A DNA stretch of 64,000 nucleotides from UBA1219 sp045601425 (lineage in GTDB: Bacteria > Bacteroidota > Bacteroidia > Bacteroidales > P3), in contig JAZRZP010000006.1 of the NCBI GenBank assembly GCA_045601425.1, positions 43,538 through 107,537 on the forward strand, given 5' to 3'. The position numbers and the translations under genes are program-made. Below are positions 58,801-64,000 of this stretch, piece after piece (the first letter of the stretch is position 1; the number at the start of each line of letters is the position of its first letter). The notes beneath the pieces are model-generated. The model was not told the origin of the DNA and ran no database searches. It was given only the letters and a program-made list of their open reading frames with translations.

Positions 58801-59064
58801 CGTGGAAAGGAAAGTAATGTCGACATTTTCGAACTGCACATCGGCATTGAGGAAATCATCGGCATACCTATTTATGGCGTCCGTTATCTTTTGAGGTGTG
58901 AAAATGACGTACAGTGCGACGGAAACGGCTACGACGAGCAGAAAAAAAAGTACGAGCAGCACAAGAAGCGTTATTTTCAAAGCCTTGCGCCACGGACTTT
59001 TCTTGTCTTTTCCGCCTTTTTCCGGTGCTTTTTTACCGGTATTCTCCGTTTCCTGATTGCTCAT
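55837..59064 (-). CDS. AsmA-family large membrane-anchored protein
   Basis: 1075 residues. The start is placed at the ATG of MSNQETENTGKKAPEKGG; a TTG three codons upstream is in frame but less likely. One membrane helix near residues 30-60 (ALKITLLVLLVLFFLLVVAVSVALYVI) is followed by the AsmA opening FTPQKITDAINRYADDFLNADVQFENVDITFLSTFPTFYLNVND. The rest is repetitive beta-structure, like the long hydrophobic groove of AsmA/TamB/YhdP proteins thought to carry phospholipids between the two membranes. It ends with DRNYKYFDNTQNNSIIRKQVQGILRKGRND. Its promoter is complete, and the sigma-factor operon follows. Confidence 0.88.
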   Translation of the reverse strand: MSNQETENTGKKAPEKGGKDKKSPWRKALKITLLVLLVLFFLLVVAVSVALYVIFTPQKITDAINRYADDFLNADVQFENVDITFLSTFPTFYLNVNDGVVVSKALEQDSPDFSRTRDTLLRFSTCRMELDPVEYLKTKDLNVAELAFEGVSAYAFVDSAGKANWDIMLPSEPDTTETEFLLEDYIRSVNIQKVVFHTNRVIYENIPAKQELAFDHLNLDLSGNFRNWKTGMDVTLSFDGLNLRNDTVQLASNLYIGLKTKIDADISENRFDLHSADLHINENLFSISGYVSLPDTDLIDMNICLTGDIPALNLAKQLVPTEYLPVLKEISSDGKLQIGAQVEGTYGRGRMPDINAVFCLENADFKYSGLNFGITDIDLSGNASLSPDGSKPSSATIKRLSAKTPFARIDMAAKVRDLLDDPFIDGKLKASASLGEALHYFPVLPNGMKLAGSADIDMNIKSLLSSVTDMKLEKVAADAVVDLKKFSLKSPADTLYAAFSKGNVKLHTNAVNDEIYGKKALIDADVLIDTLALLYADLANGKIGNVGIKAQLAPDIKDVVTSLIANIKLNNLKMITLEDINLTSASTGLVLHLQPSENQHGSPVINCKLNTSNTKVNLDSILANIGSAQLNLKLRPLAERKKVSDTAVAKHRRQRYRNLTLNETLDYLLKSIDTDSSAGDTVDMLQQFMTYWNVETDLHLKSLSARMDMLNYPIMMPKAKVAIDGRDLKFEDTQLKIGHSDLDISGRMKNIRRAIMGKDKYKGSLQLGSKNLYVNELMNIMASDGEEELLTTADSATFDTLPMEIVVVPDNFDFDLDVNIGAVHYSKANFRNVEGKVALRNQYIFLNNLNFTSTLGDVNTTLLYKATDKSGADVSAELKLNKLNITQVTEQLPVVDSMLPMLKSFEGLISTDIVALGKLDSGMNIDMPSLLASCYIRGDSLVLLDNETFRKLSKILLFKNKEKNLIDSLSLEFILKNGAITFFPFTLQMDRYKVGILGIQNVDMTFDYEFHVLKWPLLLKLLVRYKGDINDLDNAKLKLRFDRNYKYFDNTQNNSIIRKQVQGILRKGRNDAMGE

Positions 59065-59136
59065 ATTCTTCAAAAAGCAGTTATATTCAACTATTTACAG
59101 CATTTTTCCATTCCGAAAAAGCATCATATCTGCCTG

Positions 59137-59168
59137 CAAATTTACTAAAAAAAATCCACATTGTCAAA
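59137..59168 (-). promoter_or_regulatory. Promoter of the AsmA-family gene
   Basis: On the minus strand TAAATTTG (59137-59144) and TTTG (59165-59168), 20 bp apart. Confidence 0.75.
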
Positions 59169-59185
59169 TCTGTGACTACAAAAAA

Positions 59186-59217
59186 GCTCGAGACTGCAAA
59201 AACACGCAGTCCCGAGC
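59186..59217 (-). terminator. Terminator behind the POT transporter gene
   Basis: GCTCGAGACTGC and GCAGTCCCGAGC form a 12-bp stem with one mismatch, followed on the minus strand by six T. Confidence 0.85.
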
Positions 59218-59260
59218 AAATATTATGAAAAACAATCAACTAAAAAGTATCACTTGCTGA

Positions 59261-60952
59261 TTATTGTGTAACTCTTTCGAGCCATTTCACCATGCAGAAC
59301 ATGATTGTCATGGATACCAGACATACTGCGAGGAACACGCCCCAGCACTGCCATATAGGCCATGCGTTGAGCATGATGGGTCCTACGAAGATGAAGAGGT
59401 TTCCTATTGCTGTTGCACCGAGCCACAGACCTTGGCAGAGACCTACCATGTGACGCGGAGCCACTTTAGACACGAATGAAAGTCCGAGCGGACTGATGAA
59501 AAGTTCGGCAACGGTGAGGAAGAAGTAAGTTACAATCATTACCCAAGGTGCAACCTTGGCCAGACCTGCGGCTGCCATTTGAGCTATGTCCATTGAACGG
59601 AATTCGTCGCCCGAAGGGAAATTGCTTACAATGGAGATTATCATGAGGAACAGGTATGCACAACCTGCAATACCCATACCTATTGCTATCTTCTTGGGTG
59701 TGGAAACCGGTTTGCCCTTGCGTGCCAGTGAGCCGAAGAGAACCATTATTACCGGGGTGAGAATGATTACGAACAACGGGTTGAGTGCCTGCCAGATTTC
59801 AGGAGCGATGGCCTGAGAATCCACGAAATCGCGGGCAAATACCGACAGCGACTGTCCGTTCTGGTGGAACGACAGCCAGAAGAATACTGCTATGCCGAGA
59901 ACTGCGAACAATGCAGCCATACGCTGTTTGATTTCCTTTGCCATGGCTTTCTTTTCTTCTTCGGTGTAACCTACGGTTTCTGCTGCAACTTTCTTGGCGG
60001 GTTGCGGGAATCCTTTCTTGTTGGCGAAGAATATGATGAGAGAGATGAACATTGCGAGCATTGAAGCTATGAATGCGTAGTGTATGCCTTGGTTGTAAAC
60101 TTCGATGTATTCGGAGCTGAATCTGGTAAGATCGGTTACGGCTTCGGGATTTATCGAAGAAGCCTGCATTGTTTCAGTGAATTTGGTAGTTACCTGACCG
60201 TCAGCGAGATACTGATGACAGAGAGCCGGCATGTCGGCATTGTAGATAAAATTGTGTGCTTTAAGCCACCATGTACGCAGTACCGGAGCCACGAACGGAG
60301 CGATAACGCCGCCGATGTTGATGAACACGTAGAAAATCTGGAAACCTGAGTCACGTTTGTCTTTTGCTTCGGCCAGTGCTTCGGGGCTTTTCTTGGCGGC
60401 TTCGGCTTCGAAGTTGTCGTACATCTGACCAACGAGTGCCTGCAGGTTGCCTTTGAACAGACCGTTACCGAATGCGATGCAGAGGAGTGCAAAGCATGTG
60501 AATATCAGGATTCCAAGCCAGCCGTTGCCGCTGTCGGCGATGATACCGTCGGCATTGTGGCTGAACAGAGGTATTGCCAGTGCCACATAGCCGAGTGCCA
60601 TGATGATGAGACCCCACTGGATGGTTTTGTTGTACTTCTGCGTACGGTCGGCAATGATACCGCCCACCAAACTGAGTACGTATATTCCGAAATAAAATAC
60701 CGAATAAATGAGTCCGGCAGTTTCATCTGGAATACCGAATTTTGAAACGATGAACAGCAACAGAACGGCATTCATGATGTAATAGCCGAAACGTTCGCCC
60801 ATGTTGCTGAGGGCTGCTGCCACCAATCCCTTTGGATGTGATTTTGCTTCCTTAAGATAGAAAATCAAAAAGGGAATTACCACGATAAGTATGGCGATGA
60901 ATATCACTGCTGTAGAGTGATTCGTCCATAGATTTGTTAAAAATTCTCCCAT
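59261..60952 (-). CDS. Proton-dependent oligopeptide transporter (POT/PTR family)
   Basis: 563 residues with about 14 membrane segments. The first helix signature SNMGERFGYYIMNAVLLLFIVSKF holds the ExxERFxYY motif of POT carriers (the proton-binding glutamates), and the second signature region GLIYSVFYFGIYVLSLVGGIIADR follows. It imports di- and tripeptides with protons. Its function fits the exported peptidases encoded in the window (DPP-IV, subtilase, C10). Two extra helices between residues about 200 and 300 belong to the bacterial 14-helix form. Confidence 0.95.
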   Translation of the reverse strand: MGEFLTNLWTNHSTAVIFIAILIVVIPFLIFYLKEAKSHPKGLVAAALSNMGERFGYYIMNAVLLLFIVSKFGIPDETAGLIYSVFYFGIYVLSLVGGIIADRTQKYNKTIQWGLIIMALGYVALAIPLFSHNADGIIADSGNGWLGILIFTCFALLCIAFGNGLFKGNLQALVGQMYDNFEAEAAKKSPEALAEAKDKRDSGFQIFYVFINIGGVIAPFVAPVLRTWWLKAHNFIYNADMPALCHQYLADGQVTTKFTETMQASSINPEAVTDLTRFSSEYIEVYNQGIHYAFIASMLAMFISLIIFFANKKGFPQPAKKVAAETVGYTEEEKKAMAKEIKQRMAALFAVLGIAVFFWLSFHQNGQSLSVFARDFVDSQAIAPEIWQALNPLFVIILTPVIMVLFGSLARKGKPVSTPKKIAIGMGIAGCAYLFLMIISIVSNFPSGDEFRSMDIAQMAAAGLAKVAPWVMIVTYFFLTVAELFISPLGLSFVSKVAPRHMVGLCQGLWLGATAIGNLFIFVGPIMLNAWPIWQCWGVFLAVCLVSMTIMFCMVKWLERVTQ

Positions 60953-61011
60953 TTCTTTGAGTTTTAGTTTATAATTATTTTGATTTACTTTGTTTTTCCA
61001 AAACTATTCCG

Positions 61012-61019
61012 CAAAAATA
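61012..61019 (-). promoter_or_regulatory. -7 box (TATTTTTG) for the POT transporter gene
   Basis: TATTTTTG on the minus strand 60 bp upstream of the ATG; the -33 element is unclear. Confidence 0.5.
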
Positions 61020-61148
61020 CATGTTTTTTTTCAATTTTGCCATGTTTTTGCAAGTTTTAAATGATATTTTTTCCGTTCAAGTTGTGTTTCAAAGTTTTAT
61101 ATTTTCCCATCGGGCGGCATTTTTCACATGACCGGTGACGGAAAAAAA

Positions 61149-61571
61149 TCATTCTTTCTGTTTTTCCTGATTGTCTTTCGGCATTTTTACCCCCATGGTG
61201 CTGACTTTGGCGACAGCCTTTCCGCTTTCGTCGGATACCGTCACTTCGAAAAAACAGGCGTTGCGGCCGTCCTTCAGGCAACGGGCTTCGGCAAAAAGGC
61301 TGTCTCCCCTGCCCGACGAGAGGTATGTTATGGAACTGCTCGCTGAGACAGTCTGCAGGCTTTCGACATTGGCAGCCACGGCGAATGCGAAATCGGCAAG
61401 GGTGAATATTGCGCCTCCCATTACGGTTCCCATGGCGTTGCGGTGCCTGTCGCCGATTTTCATGGCACAGCGCGAATAATACGGCTTCGCGTCCAATATT
61501 TCCACGCCCGTGGTTTCGGTTGCAAAGGTGTCCTTCGCAAAACGCTGTCTTACTAGTTCAATGGAATCCAT
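61149..61571 (-). CDS. PaaI-type hotdog thioesterase
   Basis: 140 residues, one hotdog domain. The signature RNAMGTVMGGAIFTLADFAFAVAAN carries the central helix of the PaaI family, in which an Asp-and-Gly pair sits at the active site. It hydrolyses an acyl-CoA; relatives act on phenylacetyl-CoA or similar aromatic esters, but the substrate here is unknown. It begins 3 bp after the dapA stop and is the last gene of the rnhB-DUF6913-dapA operon. Confidence 0.9.
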   Translation of the reverse strand: MDSIELVRQRFAKDTFATETTGVEILDAKPYYSRCAMKIGDRHRNAMGTVMGGAIFTLADFAFAVAANVESLQTVSASSSITYLSSGRGDSLFAEARCLKDGRNACFFEVTVSDESGKAVAKVSTMGVKMPKDNQEKQKE

Positions 61572-61574
61572 CGA

Positions 61575-62462
61575 TTATTCGAAATCGGTTATCAGTGAAG
61601 AAATTTTGCCGTACAGTGTTTTGGACACCTTTACGAGAGGCAGACGTACGTATCCGGAGGATATTTTGTGCTGTATTTCGAGGGCAGCCTTGACGCCAGC
61701 CGGGTTGCCTTCTTCGAAAAGGGCATTCATTACGGGAAGCAGCCGGTTGTGCAGAGGAAGTGCCTTCTTGAAATCGCCCTTGAGGCAGCAACGCACCATC
61801 TGCGACATCTGTTCCGGCAAGGTATTGGCAATCACCGAGATGACACCCGAAGCGCCTGCCGCCATCATGGGCAGCGTAAGGGCATCGTCGCCGGAAATGA
61901 CCGAAAAGTGTTCGGGGCGGTTGCGGAGAATCTGCATTATCTGGTTCATGTTGCCGGAAGCCTCCTTTATGGCCACTATGTTGGAGCATTCTTCGGCAAG
62001 CTGCAGGGTGGTTTCGGGCGCGATGTTGGAAGCCGTGCGTCCGGGCACGTTGTACATTATGATCGGAACCGGCGACACGTCGGAAATGTTTTTGTAGTGC
62101 AGGTAGATGCCTCTCTGCTGAGGTTTGTTGTAATATGGCGACACGGAGAGTATTCCGGAAATGCCCGTGAAATCGGTATGTTTTATGGTATCCACGATCT
62201 GCAGCGTATCGTTGCCTCCGATACCCATTACGACTGGGACTCTGCCGCCTATCATTTCAAGAATGTTTTCGGCGAGGGCACTGCGTTCCTTCAGCGTCAT
62301 GGTTGCATATTCGCTGGTTGTGCCGAGCATTACTATGTAATCGACCTTCGATTCTATAATGTTGTTTATAAGCGATTCCAGCGAACTGAAATCGATGTTT
62401 CCGCCCTGTTTGCGGAAAGGAGTCACCAAGGCTACTCCTGTGCCTGTAAATGATGTTTTCAT
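61575..62462 (-). CDS. dapA: 4-hydroxy-tetrahydrodipicolinate synthase
   Basis: First committed step of lysine and diaminopimelate synthesis: pyruvate plus aspartate semialdehyde. The 295 residues fit. The Schiff-base lysine is in IVAIKEASGNM (Lys166), the tyrosine of the proton relay in MYNVPGRT (Tyr137), and the pyruvate-binding Thr-Thr pair in MLGTTSEYATM, where most members have GTTGE; Ser replaces the Gly. Needed for peptidoglycan. The DUF6913 gene ends 8 bp upstream. Confidence 0.96.
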   Translation of the reverse strand: MKTSFTGTGVALVTPFRKQGGNIDFSSLESLINNIIESKVDYIVMLGTTSEYATMTLKERSALAENILEMIGGRVPVVMGIGGNDTLQIVDTIKHTDFTGISGILSVSPYYNKPQQRGIYLHYKNISDVSPVPIIMYNVPGRTASNIAPETTLQLAEECSNIVAIKEASGNMNQIMQILRNRPEHFSVISGDDALTLPMMAAGASGVISVIANTLPEQMSQMVRCCLKGDFKKALPLHNRLLPVMNALFEEGNPAGVKAALEIQHKISSGYVRLPLVKVSKTLYGKISSLITDFE

Positions 62463-62470
62463 AATACCTG

Positions 62471-63016
62471 TTACTTTTTTTCTAAATTTATCAAGTCAAG
62501 ATAGTGAAGTGTCTGTTTCAGGAACGACAGTACGGAAAAGTCTTCGTCCTCGAGTTTTATTAGAAAATCAAAATATTTTTCGTTGTCGTTCTTGTTGCGG
62601 GCGATTTTGAAATCGGCGAGTGTCCGCACTGATGCGTAGTAGGAATAGAAGTCCGGATTTTCGGTGGTATCTATCAGTATGTCGTAGTGGCGGTTGAAGA
62701 AGTTGCCTATGGGGTAGTTTTTGGGGATTCCCCAAAAATTGAAATCCTCCAATTCGCACACGATGACGTTGGTACTGGTAATGACGAAATCGATGTTTTT
62801 TGTCCGTTTGCGGCCCAGAATCAGGACTTCTTTGCCCATTTTCTTCATTTCGTTGGAAAATCTGTTCACCACTTTCCATGTTGCTTCGTCGGTAACATCG
62901 AACATGAGTCCGATGGTCTTCGTGGATTTTATGTTATGCACTTCCTTCGAGCGGTGGAGCATGGCATATTGCCTGAGCAGGTGCTTCTGACGGAATTGTC
63001 TGATTTTTTCGAACAT
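62471..63016 (-). CDS. DUF6913 family protein
   Basis: 181 residues. The conserved opening MFEKIRQFRQKHLLRQYAMLHR and the block NIKSTKTIGLMFDVTDEATWKVVNRF...NFWGIPKNYPIGNFFNRHYDILIDTTEN resemble the DUF6913 family of Bacteroidetes; no catalytic residues are recognised. Similarity to the family is from memory. It lies between rnhB and dapA in a tight operon, a place where I have no explanation for its role. Confidence 0.6.
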   Translation of the reverse strand: MFEKIRQFRQKHLLRQYAMLHRSKEVHNIKSTKTIGLMFDVTDEATWKVVNRFSNEMKKMGKEVLILGRKRTKNIDFVITSTNVIVCELEDFNFWGIPKNYPIGNFFNRHYDILIDTTENPDFYSYYASVRTLADFKIARNKNDNEKYFDFLIKLEDEDFSVLSFLKQTLHYLDLINLEKK

Positions 63017-63034
63017 AGTTTTGAATTTTTGTTG

Positions 63035-63631
63035 TTAAAAGTTGAGCATGAGCTGTTTTTCAAGAGTGAAACTCTTTCGATGATAGGGAGTTATGCCGAA
63101 TCTAGCAATAGCTTCGTAATGATATTTCGTAGGATAGCCTTTGTTTTTTTTCCAGTTGTACTGTGGGTATTGGTCGTGTATTTTTTCCATGAATTCATCG
63201 CGGTAAGTCTTTGCGAGAATCGATGCGGCTGCTATGGACATGTACTGGGCATCGCCTTTCACGAAAAACCTGTAATCTATGTCGGTTTCGTTGCGGAAGC
63301 GGTTGCCGTCGATGAGGAGGAACTGTGGTTTCAGGGAAAGTTTTTTCACGGCGAGGTTCATTGCATGGAACGATGCCGCAAGGATGTTCATCTCATCGAT
63401 GCCGTTGTTGTCGACCTGAGCCACCGCCCATGCCAGTGCGTCGGTTTCTATTTCGGTACGCAGTGCACTGCGCTGTGTCGCAGTCAGTTTCTTGGAGTCG
63501 TCGATACGAGGATTACGGTAGTCCTTGGGCAGCACGACGGCAGCCGCGAACACCGGTCCGGCAAGGCATCCGCGGCCGGCTTCATCGCAACCGGCCTCTA
63601 TCAAATCTGGTGTGTATTGTGATTCCAACAT
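63035..63631 (-). CDS. rnhB: Ribonuclease HII
   Basis: 198 residues. It removes RNA from RNA-DNA hybrids and misincorporated ribonucleotides. The start is the ATG in AAGGAAATG: it has a purine-rich site in front and gives MLESQYTPDLIEAGCDEAGRGCLAGPV. A TTG five codons upstream is an alternative. The metal ligands are in AGCDEAGRG (Asp, Glu), FLLIDGNRFR (Asp) and the later Asp of RDEFMEKI. First gene of the operon running to the thioesterase. Confidence 0.95.
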   Translation of the reverse strand: MLESQYTPDLIEAGCDEAGRGCLAGPVFAAAVVLPKDYRNPRIDDSKKLTATQRSALRTEIETDALAWAVAQVDNNGIDEMNILAASFHAMNLAVKKLSLKPQFLLIDGNRFRNETDIDYRFFVKGDAQYMSIAAASILAKTYRDEFMEKIHDQYPQYNWKKNKGYPTKYHYEAIARFGITPYHRKSFTLEKQLMLNF

Positions 63632-63699
63632 TTCCTTATCTGTCAAAAACGCAGTATATCAGCAATTTAAAAAAAATCACCGATTTCCATACCGTTCTG

Positions 63700-63731
63700 C
63701 AAAGTTACTAAAAAAAATCCTTTTCTGCAAA
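63700..63731 (-). promoter_or_regulatory. Promoter of the rnhB operon
   Basis: TAACTTTG (63700-63707) and TTTG (63728-63731) on the minus strand, 20 bp apart. Confidence 0.75.
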
Positions 63732-63920
63732 AAAAAACTGAAAAGCCGGTGCATAATAGTCATAAAACAGAAAAAAAACAACACCTTGGAGCAGAAAAAA
63801 ACAGATACTCCGCCAATGATTTCAAAAAACATTTCGCAGAATCAGAAAAAAGTTGTAATTTTGCAACCGAATCCAAGTCCAAATATTCAACGTCAGCGAG
63901 AATCGTTCGCTGTTTGTTTA
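63732..63920. other. Intergenic region upstream of rnhB
   Basis: About 190 AT-rich bp. A hairpin (CAGCGA 63894-63899 / TCGCTG 63906-63911) may end the gene at the right edge. A TAATTTTG at 63857-63864 points the other way with no gene behind it and is probably chance. Confidence 0.4.
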
Positions 63921-64000
63921 TTAGGTCTTGGATTCTTTCTTTGGGGTCAATGCGTATAGCATTCCCATGCTCTGCTCGTTGATTATCTTCCTTGCGTCGG
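63921..64000 (-). CDS. C-terminal end of an unidentified protein, cut by window edge
   Basis: Open frame on the minus strand from the right edge to a TAA. It encodes DARKIINEQSMGMLYALTP followed by KKESKT. 26 codons are too few to name a family; the charged tail looks like a normal protein C-terminus. It may equally be a non-coding stretch that happens to be open, but its place, ending just before a hairpin and the rnhB promoter, supports a real gene. Confidence 0.45.
   Translation of the reverse strand, partial: DARKIINEQSMGMLYALTPKKESKT

Noticed and set aside
63632..63646. TTG start for rnhB five codons upstream
   Set aside because: Possible, but the ATG has a purine-rich site directly ahead and matches family length.
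63857..63864. Plus-strand promoter TAATTTTG near the right end
   Set aside because: No convincing -33 box and no plus-strand gene behind it before the window ends.

Overview
The window looks like chromosomal DNA of an anaerobic member of the Bacteroidetes, most likely order Bacteroidales. Direct signs are the many promoters of the TTTG-N19/20-TAnnTTTG type, secreted proteins with C-terminal sorting domains of the type IX secretion system (T9SS), a PorD-like protein, a fumarate reductase/succinate dehydrogenase of the three-gene type, an Rho factor with a long disordered insert, and Omp28, AsmA and DPP-IV relatives typical of the phylum. I cannot name the genus. About 50 protein genes, one tRNA and no rRNA or CRISPR array are visible. 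Both ends cut through genes.

Layout. 1-9.1 kb (minus strand): a patatin/outer-membrane fusion cut by the left edge, alaS, a von Willebrand A domain fused to a beta-barrel, an outer-membrane beta-barrel protein and a DPP-IV type peptidase. 9.2-11.4 kb: two tandem Omp28-like lipoproteins that share signal peptide, leader and promoter. 11.5-16.7 kb (plus): ribF, a leucine-rich-repeat protein, a nitrilase-family amidase, purH and mreB. 16.9-19.9 kb (plus): acyl-CoA dehydrogenase with both electron-transfer-flavoprotein subunits. 20-24.2 kb: a membrane protein and a T9SS-exported subtilase, divergent from an AraC-type regulator.

24.3-28.1 kb is the accessory region. It is clearly more AT-rich and holds a restriction-modification pair (a HEAT-repeat/methyltransferase fusion and a PD-(D/E)xK endonuclease), an unusual GC-richer intergenic stretch, and a DUF1016/YhcG nuclease gene bracketed by 48-bp direct repeats. 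This is the best place to look for something new.

28.1-31.4 kb: two half-size ChrA transporters, serA and serC. 31.6-36.4 kb: two T9SS cargo proteins built from the same repeat and sorting modules, one of them a C10 (streptopain-like) protease. 36.8-42.4 kb: frd/sdhBAC and rho. 42.6 kb: tRNA-Met. 42.7-46.2 kb: NdpA-like protein, low-molecular-weight tyrosine phosphatase, RidA, a DUF58 protein and thioredoxin. 46.3-53.1 kb: MFS transporter, glycosyltransferase, topoisomerase IV subunit A and a PLP aminotransferase. 53.1-59.1 kb: PorD-like protein, an envelope-stress module (Spy-like protein, anti-sigma factor, ECF sigma factor) and a large AsmA-like protein. 59.2-63.6 kb: POT peptide transporter and a tight four-gene operon rnhB-DUF6913-dapA-thioesterase.

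Taken together the genes describe a peptide- and protein-using fermenter: secreted peptidases (DPP-IV, subtilase, C10), T9SS export, POT uptake, fumarate reductase respiration and acyl-CoA/ETF electron transfer. Gene functions are inferred from motifs I can read; no database search was possible.
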